This document shows, one piece after another, positions 1 through 8,331 of a stretch of 17,589 nt of DNA. Both the position numbers and the translations under genes were made by a program. Each line of letters begins with the position of its first letter. Within the stretch, counting starts at the first letter, position 1. The stretch lies in NCBI GenBank assembly GCA_009774625.1, contig VSOB01000061.1, forward strand, positions 1 through 17,589. Reading direction: 5' to 3'. The stretch comes from Lachnospiraceae bacterium (GTDB lineage: Bacteria; Bacillota; Clostridia; Lachnospirales; Lachnospiraceae). The notes below the pieces were generated by a model that worked only from the letters and a program-made list of their open reading frames with translations, was not told where the DNA came from and did no database searches.

Positions 1-73
1 AATAACCATATTCCCCTCATCGCTCCAATTATTGCTGTGTCCCTGCACACCTCCCCACACCGAAAACCCACCC

Positions 74-2857
74 ATGGCAGGTCTGAAGGGAAACAGCAAT
101 ATTGTCAGCTATGAGGATCATATGGTGATAGAGCACAAAGACGGAGTGGGCTGGGATATCCTGATCCGGATGGAACTGCTGACCCCGCTTCTGGACTATA
201 CGACTTCAGAGGCTCCCATGGGACGCAATGATGTGATCCGTTTGGGAATCGATATCTGCAGGGCATTGGAATATTGCCAGAAAATGAATGTGATCCACCG
301 GGATATCAAGCCGGAAAATATTTTTATTTCTGCCAATGGGGATTATAAACTGGGAGATTTCGGCATTGCGCGTACCGTGGAAAAAACCACCAGCGGCCTG
401 TCCCGCAAGGGCACTTATGCTTATATGGCTCCTGAGGTATACAAAGGTGAGGAATATGGTGCAAGCGTGGATATTTATTCTCTGGGCATTGTACTGTATC
501 GTCTGCTGAATCAAAACCGGCCTCCCTTTTTCCCTGATTTTCCGGCGCCCATTACCCACAGCGACAGAGAAAGCGCCATTGCCAGAAGAATCGGAGGGCA
601 GCCTATTCCCATGCCCTGTGAGGCAAGAAATGCGCTGGGAGAAATCATCATAAAAGCCTGTGCGTATGCGGCAAAGGATCGGTATCACTCACCGGAAGAG
701 ATGCGGGGCGCTTTGGAGCAGGTCCTGGCGGCTTCTCCTGATTCCTCGGTTCATGTGACAAAAGAAATGCTGCAGGCTCTGACAGACAGAAGGGATGCGG
801 ATGTATCCCAAGAGCAGACAGAAGTCCTCGTCGGGGATACGGAAAATGGTCAGGAGGAGACAGAAAAAACAGAATCTGTCTATGGAGCATGGGGCAAAAC
901 GGAAGAAAAAACACAGGAAGATATATTGACAGAGGAAGAAGCTGCAGAAGCACAGGCAGGGGATGAAGATGGGGATCTCACAATATCCCTGGTCGCAGAA
1001 GAGCCGGAAATGGAGGCAGCAGGACAGGAAACGGGGCGGGAAGAGCAGATACAACAGTCTGAAAAAGAGCCAAAGCAGGAACCGTCCCCGGAGAGAAAGC
1101 CGGAGCAGAGCAGAACGATCCAAAGAGAAACACCGGTAAGCGTATCGGCGGCAGAAAAACCCAAAAAGAAAAAAGTCTGGCTGTTTGTGGGAATCGGCAT
1201 AGCTGTAATTGCGATTGTCGTCTACATCATCGCATGGCTGACTGCCGGCAGTGATGTGGCAAGTATGGATACTGATACAGATACACCGGCGCCGCAGTCT
1301 GTGTTTGCAGAATCGGAAGAGTCTTTCAGTATGGGCAGCAGTGAAATGCAGAACGAAGAAGCAGCGGGCGCCGGGGCGGAATCGGAAGGTTTGGGAGCCG
1401 ATGCAGACAATGCCCTGTTATATGGCGCTTATGTGTATGACGGGGCGGTTTCCTGGTCAGAGGATCCGGAAGAAAATTTCGAACTGGATATGGAATATGA
1501 AGATCATCCCTTCGGACTTGGTTCGGCACTGCCCGTTGCGGTATGCTTTTCACCTGACGGTACTATGTTTGAAGGGCCGGAGCTGTATGAGACAGGGTCT
1601 GACCTTGAGATGAGCAGCGAGGAACTGTTTCATGAGATAGCCGTGTATGAATGCGGAGAAGAGATTGCAGAGGAGACAGCAGCGTTTTATGAAGAACACA
1701 TCCGGGGGAAGATGGATGTGGTACAGATGTCTTTTGTCAAAAAAGGCGGGGAAGTGATAGAATGCCACGGATATTATCGGCTGGAAGGCTCTGTCCTGGA
1801 ATACGGCTATCTGACAAAGGGCATTCTGGGCAGTCATCTGACGATGGAAACGAAAGAATATGATATTTGTTTCAACGGGCGGAATCTGGAACTGGCAAGA
1901 CGCGGTGTGACCAGGACACTGACACCTTATGGTTTTGACAGTATGGCAGCGTCAGAGCCGGGCATCAGCGGGTATGCCAGCAGTGAGGCAGACGCATACG
2001 AGGGCATTGCCTACATTCATGTGGAGGATATTCTGTCAGGCAATGCGCGGGCAGAAATCCGTTTTACAGACGGTTCCCTGGCAGCAGCCCCCAGTGTAAG
2101 ACATACCGGGGACAATACCCTTACCATTCAGATCGAAGAAAATGGGATCAGCAAAATCGTCCAATATCTGTCCTGCGGAAAGATCGGTTTTATTCTGCAG
2201 ACAGATGACGGGAAAAATTATCTGTATCAGAAGTCGAAAGCAGACTATTACAGAGAGAACCTCCGGGAGTTTGCGGCAGATCTGACAGATGATGATCTGA
2301 ATGATCTGGAGGATGATCTGCTGACAGAGATGGTAAGAAAAAAAGAAGAGATAGCATCAGCGATAGAAGAAGCCAGAGAGAAGTCAGGATGTTACGGTGT
2401 CTTTTATACGGACTGTGAGGTGGATCAGGTAAACGGGACTCTGATGTTCAGCAATGATGTGTTGTTTGATGGGGATGGCACTCTGACAGCAGAAGGGAAA
2501 GGGATTCTGGGAAATATTCTGCCGATGTACGAACAGGAAGTGATCGGAGGCTATGGCGAATGGATCGATACAGTATATCTGGAAACCCATTCGGATTCGG
2601 AAGGTGATTATGACTATAATATGGCCGCCTCTCAACTGGCTGCGGAACTGATGGAAACCTGGTGTGAACAGAATTGTCAGGAGATGTGGCAGTATCTGGA
2701 AGCAGAGGGATATGGCAGTGACTTCCCGGTTTATGATGAAAACGGAGAGGAAGACAGCAGACGTTCCCGCAGGACCGTACTGCGGATAACGCTGGATGCG
2801 GATGCATTTGCATCATATATGCAGGATGCGGTTGCAGAAGATGAGGAAGCGCTGTAA
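74..2857 (+). CDS. Membrane Ser/Thr protein kinase with secreted C-terminal region, N-lobe missing (partial or broken)
   Basis: This is a eukaryotic-type (Hanks) protein kinase whose C-lobe is clear: HRDIKPEN catalytic loop, DFG, and APE motif, at residues 89-96, 109-111 and 133-135 if counted from a TTG at 32. A long acidic linker (about 255-345) and a Lys-rich stop-transfer region lead to one membrane segment (about 382-404), followed by some 535 acidic, unfamiliar extracellular residues. The glycine-rich loop and the ATP-binding lysine are absent: kinase similarity starts at MAGLKGNSNIV (base 74). The frame stays open to the left edge but the upstream residues are not kinase-like, and no ribosome binding site precedes the ATG at 74. 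The protein as seen could not bind ATP normally. Two secreted-protein genes follow on the same strand, suggesting a surface-signalling cluster. Kinase identity is certain; whether the gene is truncated in nature or by assembly is not. Confidence 0.85.
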   Translation: MAGLKGNSNIVSYEDHMVIEHKDGVGWDILIRMELLTPLLDYTTSEAPMGRNDVIRLGIDICRALEYCQKMNVIHRDIKPENIFISANGDYKLGDFGIARTVEKTTSGLSRKGTYAYMAPEVYKGEEYGASVDIYSLGIVLYRLLNQNRPPFFPDFPAPITHSDRESAIARRIGGQPIPMPCEARNALGEIIIKACAYAAKDRYHSPEEMRGALEQVLAASPDSSVHVTKEMLQALTDRRDADVSQEQTEVLVGDTENGQEETEKTESVYGAWGKTEEKTQEDILTEEEAAEAQAGDEDGDLTISLVAEEPEMEAAGQETGREEQIQQSEKEPKQEPSPERKPEQSRTIQRETPVSVSAAEKPKKKKVWLFVGIGIAVIAIVVYIIAWLTAGSDVASMDTDTDTPAPQSVFAESEESFSMGSSEMQNEEAAGAGAESEGLGADADNALLYGAYVYDGAVSWSEDPEENFELDMEYEDHPFGLGSALPVAVCFSPDGTMFEGPELYETGSDLEMSSEELFHEIAVYECGEEIAEETAAFYEEHIRGKMDVVQMSFVKKGGEVIECHGYYRLEGSVLEYGYLTKGILGSHLTMETKEYDICFNGRNLELARRGVTRTLTPYGFDSMAASEPGISGYASSEADAYEGIAYIHVEDILSGNARAEIRFTDGSLAAAPSVRHTGDNTLTIQIEENGISKIVQYLSCGKIGFILQTDDGKNYLYQKSKADYYRENLREFAADLTDDDLNDLEDDLLTEMVRKKEEIASAIEEAREKSGCYGVFYTDCEVDQVNGTLMFSNDVLFDGDGTLTAEGKGILGNILPMYEQEVIGGYGEWIDTVYLETHSDSEGDYDYNMAASQLAAELMETWCEQNCQEMWQYLEAEGYGSDFPVYDENGEEDSRRSRRTVLRITLDADAFASYMQDAVAEDEEAL

Positions 2858-2883
2858 GGAGACAGCGGGAAAGGATATAAAAT

Positions 2884-3594
2884 ATGAAATCTGAGAAAAA
2901 AAGAAGCTATGGACGATTGGCGTTTTGTATGATGATGTTTGCTTTTGCCATATTGATGGTGCCTGCAAAAGTATATGCAAAAGAATCCCCCGTGGCGGAG
3001 CCGCTTCCGGCAGAAGAGGATATGGTGCTGCATTTCAGCGGAATTACTGGAATGACGGCTTATGGGGACTATATTACATTTACGGCAGACATATACTATG
3101 CAAATTACATCAAAACAGAACAGGCAGATGCATTAAAAAAGGGGGATACCATTGTGCTGCACGGGATTTCCTACCGGGTGTATGATCTGGAGCCAGGCAG
3201 TATCTACCTGAGTAACCCTGACGGAGAAAAATACAGAATTGATAAGACCAACGATTCACTGAACCGGGGAGAAGGGATTACCATCGCTCCGTATCGGGCC
3301 GGTTATTATAATGTATATGGCTATGACTATGATGAAGAACTGGACAGCGGTAAGGATTATTCGGGACTGATCTTATATCGGAACAATATGCGTTTTGCCA
3401 TGACAAGAGATGCGGCAGTAAGATACCTGTCGGAGGGATATTATGGAGAATATCTGACCACGGATGGCGTCGGTTTTATCAACGGTGTTTATAACCGGGA
3501 TAAATTCGGATGGGGCAGGCATGAATTTCGCGGATGGATCACCGGCATAGAAAACAATATGGCAGTGGCTGTGACACAGGAATATGCAGAATAA
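2884..3594 (+). CDS. Predicted secreted protein, unknown function (236 aa)
   Basis: Not recognised as a named family. A basic N-terminus (MKSEKKRS) and a hydrophobic stretch at about residues 12-28 end in an AKVYA|KES-type signal peptidase I site near residue 32, so export is likely. The mature part is rich in Tyr, Gly and Asp, with alternating hydrophobic residues that suggest beta-structure. No Cys pair, lipobox, sortase motif or further membrane segment is seen. AAAGGA at about 2870 supports the ATG at 2884. The gene begins 26 bases after the kinase gene and 29 bases before the next secreted-protein gene, so the three are probably co-transcribed. A role as a surface partner or ligand of the kinase's outer domain is inference from position only. 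Confidence 0.8.
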   Translation: MKSEKKRSYGRLAFCMMMFAFAILMVPAKVYAKESPVAEPLPAEEDMVLHFSGITGMTAYGDYITFTADIYYANYIKTEQADALKKGDTIVLHGISYRVYDLEPGSIYLSNPDGEKYRIDKTNDSLNRGEGITIAPYRAGYYNVYGYDYDEELDSGKDYSGLILYRNNMRFAMTRDAAVRYLSEGYYGEYLTTDGVGFINGVYNRDKFGWGRHEFRGWITGIENNMAVAVTQEYAE

Positions 3595-3623
3595 GGTACG
3601 GCATCAGAAGAAAGGAGAATCCT

Positions 3624-4187
3624 ATGTATATAAGAACAGAACGGAAAAAAATCGGAAACCATTGTGTCAGAAGGATACTGACAGTGATGATGGCAGTTTG
3701 TCTGTCAGCGGGTGTTTTGTCTGGGAGTCCTGTGACAGTGAAAGCTGCGCAGCAGCCGGAGACTGCCGCCCTGATACTGTACGCCTGGAACGGGACCGGT
3801 GAGAACGGTGGTCTTATGAATCTGGAGCTTACAGTAAACGGAACACTGAACAACGGCGCACAGGTATCGGCTGTGGGAAGCGGACCGATTGTTGCACAGG
3901 ACGGAACTCTGGTGGGAGAACTGGCAGCGGCAGACGGTCAGATTTTATTGAGTCTGTACCGGCTGGACGGCAATTTTGGACTGGAGCTGGCAAACGGTGA
4001 GGACTGGATGCTTTATGGGATTAACAATATCGGAGAGTCCAATGCGGTGGCAGCGGTTGCACTGCAGGGCCAGGAGCCGCAGATGCTGGCGCTTACCGAG
4101 GACAGAATGTACCGCTCTTATACCGGTCTCTGGTTTTTGGGTATGGGACTGGAACAGGGGGTACTGACAGAGTATTCCGGAAACTGA
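3624..4187 (+). CDS. Predicted secreted small protein, unknown function (187 aa)
   Basis: I chose the ATG at 3624 because AAAGGAG sits at 3612-3618 just before it, and because it puts a normal signal peptide at the N-terminus: basic MYIRTERKK, hydrophobic 18-34, and a cleavage site near VKAA (40-43). An in-frame upstream start at 3534 would overlap the previous gene and spoil the signal peptide. The mature protein is about 145 residues, Gly/Leu/Ala-rich and likely beta-stranded, with few charged residues and no recognised domain. It is the last gene of the kinase cluster and is followed by a long non-coding region carrying a strong hairpin. Function is unknown; by position it belongs with the kinase and the 2884 protein. 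Confidence 0.75.
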   Translation: MYIRTERKKIGNHCVRRILTVMMAVCLSAGVLSGSPVTVKAAQQPETAALILYAWNGTGENGGLMNLELTVNGTLNNGAQVSAVGSGPIVAQDGTLVGELAAADGQILLSLYRLDGNFGLELANGEDWMLYGINNIGESNAVAAVALQGQEPQMLALTEDRMYRSYTGLWFLGMGLEQGVLTEYSGN

Positions 4188-4241
4188 CAACCGACCATAA
4201 CGAAGTATAAATAAAAGAGATAAATAGTACAAAACAGAGGG

Positions 4242-4322
4242 AAACCATCCCTGTCCTGAGCAAAGGCTGGCAAAGAATATGGCAGCCTGCAGAGTGATCG
4301 TGCTACAGGGCAGGGATGGTTT
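4242..4322 (+). other. Long nested hairpin (terminator-like or structured RNA)
   Basis: Arms at 4242-4258 and 4306-4322 pair over 17 bp with a single G-U wobble. Inside is a second stem, AGGCTG at 4264-4269 with CAGCCT at 4283-4288. Only a short T run (4320-4323) follows, so it is a poor intrinsic terminator by sequence. It starts 54 bases after the last secreted-protein gene. It matches no riboswitch class I can recall with confidence. It could equally be a small dispersed repeat. Confidence 0.6.
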
Positions 4323-4474
4323 TATCATTCTGGCGCTCCACAGCCTGCGCAATTCTTTTTATACGGAAGGCAGCGCTGACAAACCCTGGGGTTACAGGCA
4401 CTTGTATACTGTGATTTGCTGCCGGGGCGATTGTGCCATATACCAAATATTTTCATAAGAAATCCCGGCCCGTC

Positions 4475-4504
4475 TTGACCCGGTCTGTCTGAATGTGAGA
4501 GAAT
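4475..4504 (+). promoter_or_regulatory. Possible promoter for the epimerase/TCS operon
   Basis: TTGACC (4475-4480) and GAGAAT (4499-4504) are separated by 18 bases and sit about 50 bases before the ATG at 4555. The -35 box is good and the -10 box matches at four of six positions. The position before the first gene of a new operon makes it plausible, but nothing else supports it. Confidence 0.35.
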
Positions 4505-4554
4505 AACAGAAAAAGGATGCGGTGCTGCAGGGCACCTGCAGGAAAGGAGAAGGT

Positions 4555-5526
4555 ATGAATCCATATATCGGTCATGACAGTCAGGTTTACGGGGTGGAAG
4601 AACATCGGCTTGTGGGAGGAAAAGGAGACGGGATGCGTCTTTTGCTGGTCAGAAACGGAAAGGGGCTGGAGTTTACCGTATCGGTGGACCGGTGTGCGGA
4701 CATTTCCAGACTGAGCTTTCGGGGGATCAATATGGGATATTTTGCGCCCTGCGGCTATGTGGCGCCGTCCTGGTATGACGATCGGGGAGACGGGTTTTTA
4801 AAGTCCTTTACCTGCGGCTTTCTGACCACCTGCGGTCTGACGGCAGTGGGATCGCCCTGTGAGGATGCAGGGGAGGCACTGCCGCTTCACGGTACGGTTT
4901 CCCATATTCCGGCGGAGCAGGTTCGGTGGGAGGTGGATGAGAAGGAGATACGCATCGATGCGACGGTATGCGATGAGCGGATTTTTTCTCATAAACTTGT
5001 GATGAACAGAACCATAACCTGCCCCCTGGAGGAAAATAAAATCACGGTCAGCGATACGATTACAAACCGGGGAGATACCGAAAGTCCGGTGATGATTCTG
5101 TACCATCTGAATATGGGGTATCCGCTTCTGAGTGAAAAGGCGGTGGTGAAAATCCCGTCTGTAACTGTAAAGCCCCGCAATGCGCGTGCGGCAGAGGGGA
5201 TTGATACCTGGCATAAAATGCTGCCTCCCCAGCCGGTCTTTGAGGAACAGTGCTATTATCACAGCTTTGAAGGCCAGGGCAGTGCCGCGATATTCAATCC
5301 CCGGATCGGCCAGGGGCTGGAGATCACCTTTGACGCTGAACGCCTGAAGTATTTTACAGAGTGGAAGATGATGGGACAGCGGGACTATGTGCTGGGACTG
5401 GAGCCGGGCAACTGTACGCCGGACGGACGGGACCGGGTGCGCCAGGCCGGGGAACTGACCGTACTGGCTCCCGGTGAAAGCGTTTCCTATCAGGTACAGG
5501 CGGCTATGCTGACAAAGGAGCCATGA
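4555..5526 (+). CDS. DUF4432-type aldose 1-epimerase-like protein
   Basis: The 323-residue protein has the layout of the DUF4432 branch of the galactose-mutarotase superfamily, a large beta-sandwich sugar-binding fold. Visible landmarks are VDRCADI (44-50), a histidine-bearing LPLHGTVSHIP (109-119), YHLNMGYP (183-190) and the late EPGN turn (283-286), which resemble the positions of mutarotase His and Glu residues. It has no signal peptide, so it acts in the cytoplasm. The start at 4555 is set by AAAGGAG at 4544-4550; an earlier in-frame CTG lacks such a site. It is the first gene of the operon carrying the sensor kinase and sugar-binding protein, so anomer interconversion or binding of the imported sugar is likely. 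The exact sugar is unknown and activity in this family is often untested. Confidence 0.8.
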   Translation: MNPYIGHDSQVYGVEEHRLVGGKGDGMRLLLVRNGKGLEFTVSVDRCADISRLSFRGINMGYFAPCGYVAPSWYDDRGDGFLKSFTCGFLTTCGLTAVGSPCEDAGEALPLHGTVSHIPAEQVRWEVDEKEIRIDATVCDERIFSHKLVMNRTITCPLEENKITVSDTITNRGDTESPVMILYHLNMGYPLLSEKAVVKIPSVTVKPRNARAAEGIDTWHKMLPPQPVFEEQCYYHSFEGQGSAAIFNPRIGQGLEITFDAERLKYFTEWKMMGQRDYVLGLEPGNCTPDGRDRVRQAGELTVLAPGESVSYQVQAAMLTKEP

Positions 5527-5605
5527 CAAAGGATGGGCAATGATGAACGGGCAGCAAACCATAGAGTTCAGATGATAAGACAATAGGAGAAACAGGAGGC
5601 TGAAG

Positions 5606-6502
5606 GTGGAAATTCAATCAATCGACATTGTGGGGCTGGGCGCCCTGGGCGTTATGTATGCGGATTTTTTTACCCGGAAACTGGGAAAAGAGCGGGTGCG
5701 CGTTCTGGCGGACGCAGACAGAATCAGACGGTATCGGGAAAGTACGCTGACTTTTAACGGACAGGTCTGTACGTTTGGCTATGCGGATGCCGCACAGGAG
5801 AGCCGGCCGTCACAGCTTTTGCTCTATGCGGTAAAATATGGCGCATTGGAAGAGGCGATGGAGGAGACGGCTCATCTGGTGGAGGAACATACGATCCTGC
5901 TTTCCGTACTGAACGGGATACAAAGCGAGGAAGATCTGGGCAGACGGTTCGGCCGGGAAAAGGTAGTGCACTGTATAGCGCAGAAAATGGATGCTCTGAA
6001 AGAAGGAAACACTGCCCTCTGCAGCAACAGGGGAGAACTGGCCATCGGTATCCTGCAGGGAGGACGGGCGGAAAACCTGGAACGGGTCAGAGCTTTTTTT
6101 GAACAAACAGGATTTGCCTATGTCTGTCCGGAGGATATCCGCCATGCCATGTGGAGCAAGCTGCTCTGTAATGTGGGGGTCAATCAGACGGTGGCGCTCT
6201 GCGGCGGGACCTATCGGAGCGTACAGCAGGAAGGAGAGCTGCGGGAACTGATGAAGGATGCCATGCAGGAAGTGATCGCAATAGCGAATCGGGAAGGCGT
6301 GGCTCTGTCAGAAGCAGACAGACAACAGTGGCTGGATGTGATTGATTCGCTGAATCCGGACGGGGAGCCTTCCATGCGTCAGGATGTTAAGGCAGGCAGG
6401 GCAACGGAGATCGCTCTTTTTGCGGGTACGATCTGTGATCTGGGCAGGAAACACGGCATTGCCACACCGGTGAATGATATGTTTCTGAGGAAGATCCGGT
6501 GA
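5606..6502 (+). CDS. 2-dehydropantoate 2-reductase family oxidoreductase (PanE/ApbA-like)
   Basis: The 298 residues match the usual family length. The N-terminal Rossmann fold has GLGALG (10-15) for the NAD(P) diphosphate. The family's catalytic landmarks are present: K77, N103 in SVLNG, K185 with N189 and N193 in MWSKLLCNVGVN, S256 in SMRQD and E268 in GRATEI. The residue after that Glu-Ile is Ala where panE enzymes usually have Asp. The start is a GTG, supported by AGGAGG at 5594-5599, six bases upstream. It lies 79 bases after the DUF4432 gene and overlaps the sensor-kinase gene by four bases (GTGA), so translation of the two is probably coupled. No other pantothenate gene is near. A role on a sugar-derived 2-keto acid is as likely as ketopantoate reduction, so I give no gene symbol. 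Confidence 0.8.
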   Translation: MEIQSIDIVGLGALGVMYADFFTRKLGKERVRVLADADRIRRYRESTLTFNGQVCTFGYADAAQESRPSQLLLYAVKYGALEEAMEETAHLVEEHTILLSVLNGIQSEEDLGRRFGREKVVHCIAQKMDALKEGNTALCSNRGELAIGILQGGRAENLERVRAFFEQTGFAYVCPEDIRHAMWSKLLCNVGVNQTVALCGGTYRSVQQEGELRELMKDAMQEVIAIANREGVALSEADRQQWLDVIDSLNPDGEPSMRQDVKAGRATEIALFAGTICDLGRKHGIATPVNDMFLRKIR

Positions 6503-8331
6503 AAACACTTTTGCTGCGGGCCATTGCTTTTTATACGGACAGCCGGCTGAAAACGAAGCTCCTGATAATATTCGGGTTCAGTTCTCTGCTGCCGATCCTC
6601 ATGCTGTGGGGCATTTCCACAAAGGTGAATGAAAATGCGCTGACGGAAAAGGTCAATCAGATGATGACGGAGAATCTGACGCAGATAGCCCAGCGGGCGA
6701 ACAGCAACCTGGAGATTTATACCAATCTGCTGTATCAGATGAGTCAGGACGAACAGATAATCGATGCAGTTAAGGCGCTTTCCGGTACAGGTAAGGAAAG
6801 CGCCGTGGCCTATTATCAGATCAATAAGCGGCTGAAACAGTACAATGATGCGGAAGGGGATATCAGATGCATCAGTGTGATATGCGCCAATGGGACAAGT
6901 GTGGTGTATGATGCCCTGACAGATTCGGCCATTGACAATCTGTGGCGTAATTACGGTGATTTGAGGATGATACCGCCCTATCGGGATGCGGAAGGGGAAG
7001 CGGGTATGATACTGACGCCTACGGTTACTTTTCTGGAGGAAGATTCATATTCTCATTATCTGCATATTTCCAAACGCATGTTCGATTTACAGAATTTGGA
7101 CAGAGGAAGCATTGCCACGATGATTATCAGCATCACTCAGGAAGGGATGAATGAAATCTGTAATCCGGCGGGGGAGATGGATGAGTCAGGGTTTAATTTT
7201 ATTGTGGCAGCAGACGGGACTGTGATCAGCTATCCGGATGAACAATATGCGGGCAGGCGGATCGGGCCGGAAGAAAGTATCTCTGATTTCGTCAGGGAAA
7301 CGGGGCTTTTGGAGCATCGCCTGACGGAAGTCAATGCCTATGAGGACGAACAGACAGGATGGACCTTTTATAATGTATATGACAGGGAAGCCATGCTGCA
7401 GGATGTGCATCGGGTACAGATGATTTTTCTGCTGGTAGGCGGCCTTGCGGTGGGCATTGCCACAGTTTTTATCCTGTATTTTGCCAAACAGATCAATCAT
7501 TCGGTGAATGAGGTAGTGGAAGGGATGCAGGAAATACAGGAAGGAAATCTGGAAGTGGTGCTGCCGATCCGCTCCCACGATGAATTTGGCCTGATTGCAG
7601 ATAATTTTAATCAGATGACAGATCGGGTCAATGCGCTGATCGAGGAAGTGAAGGCGGCGGTGGCACAGCAGAAAAATGCGGAAATCCAGGCATTGGAAGC
7701 GCAGATCAATCCTCATTTCCTGTACAATACACTGGATTCCATCAATTGGATGGCCATTGAAAAAGGAGAGTATGAGATCAGTAAGATGCTGCGGGATCTG
7801 GGAATTATCCTGCGGTACAGCATCGGCAGAAGCAACGGCATGGTGCGGGCGGAAGAGGCGGCGGACTGGCTGGAAAAGTATATCGGCCTGCAGAAGATGC
7901 GGTTTGACAATGTGTTTGAATATACGATCACGTTGGAAGAGGCGGCCAGAGACTGTATGCTGCATAAGCTGCTGCTGCAGCCTTTTGTGGAAAATGCAAT
8001 TATCCACGGATTAAAAGAGCTGGAGGGCGGCGGTATGCTGCAGGTGTCCTTTGCCCTGTCCCAGGATGGGACGTTTCTGCATATTGTGATAGAGGACAAC
8101 GGAGCAGGCATGCCAAGAGAGATGGCTCAGAGATTCAATGACAGGGCATGGGCAGTGGGGCAGGAAGGCGGCGGCATCGGCCTGCACAATGCTTTTGCCA
8201 GGATGCATATGTATTACGGAGAGAAGGCGGCATGGAAGGTGACCGGTATGGAAAATATGGGGACGGTCGTTATGCTCAGACTCCCTGCGGATTGGAGGGC
8301 GGAAGATGCGGATACTGATTGTGGAGGATGA
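6499..8331 (+). CDS. YesM/LytS-type sensor histidine kinase
   Basis: A 610-residue membrane sensor. TM1 lies at about 19-39, an extracytoplasmic Cache-like sensor region at about 40-305, TM2 at about 306-328 and a HAMP linker at about 329-381. The His_kinase box follows, with H406 in AQINPHFLYN as the phospho-acceptor, then an ATPase domain with the N-box QPFVENAIIHG (N499), DNGAGMP (533-539) and GGGIGLHN (557-564). The start is GTG within the last codons of the previous gene (GTGA overlap), with GAGGAAG at 6487-6493. The regulator gene overlaps its end by 26 bases. In this class the outer domain often senses sugars directly or through a binding protein; two sugar-binding lipoproteins are encoded downstream. 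All kinase motifs are intact. Confidence 0.93.
   Translation: MKTLLLRAIAFYTDSRLKTKLLIIFGFSSLLPILMLWGISTKVNENALTEKVNQMMTENLTQIAQRANSNLEIYTNLLYQMSQDEQIIDAVKALSGTGKESAVAYYQINKRLKQYNDAEGDIRCISVICANGTSVVYDALTDSAIDNLWRNYGDLRMIPPYRDAEGEAGMILTPTVTFLEEDSYSHYLHISKRMFDLQNLDRGSIATMIISITQEGMNEICNPAGEMDESGFNFIVAADGTVISYPDEQYAGRRIGPEESISDFVRETGLLEHRLTEVNAYEDEQTGWTFYNVYDREAMLQDVHRVQMIFLLVGGLAVGIATVFILYFAKQINHSVNEVVEGMQEIQEGNLEVVLPIRSHDEFGLIADNFNQMTDRVNALIEEVKAAVAQQKNAEIQALEAQINPHFLYNTLDSINWMAIEKGEYEISKMLRDLGIILRYSIGRSNGMVRAEEAADWLEKYIGLQKMRFDNVFEYTITLEEAARDCMLHKLLLQPFVENAIIHGLKELEGGGMLQVSFALSQDGTFLHIVIEDNGAGMPREMAQRFNDRAWAVGQEGGGIGLHNAFARMHMYYGEKAAWKVTGMENMGTVVMLRLPADWRAEDADTDCGG

Larger units (their letters stand above)
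4188..4554. other. 367-base non-coding region between two operons
   Basis: No + strand gene with a ribosome binding site is visible. The left part holds the nested hairpin at 4242-4322 and the right part a possible sigma-70/A promoter at 4475-4504. The middle, about 4323-4430, has minus-strand frames that read like degraded protein (one is Cys-rich, another contains RIKRIAQAVERQ), but neither has a start with a ribosome binding site. This may be an old repeat or gene remnant. Confidence 0.6.

Noticed and set aside
3534..3623. Upstream start for the 187-residue secreted protein
   Set aside because: It overlaps the preceding gene and breaks the signal peptide; AAAGGAG directly precedes the ATG at 3624.
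4242..4322. c-di-GMP riboswitch (GCAAAG motifs inside the hairpin)
   Set aside because: The motif is short and common. The conserved second half of the class I aptamer and the expected stem order are not seen.
5540..5575. Eleven-codon minicistron before the PanE-like gene
   Set aside because: It has no convincing ribosome binding site and is too short to judge; chance is sufficient.
4798..5583. Long open frame on the minus strand opposite the DUF4432 gene
   Set aside because: Its sequence is the shadow of a well-supported + strand gene, with no ribosome binding site and an amino acid mix rich in His, Arg and Ser. The same applies to long minus frames at 7186-8007, 8645-9658, 13437-14408 and 14272-15189.
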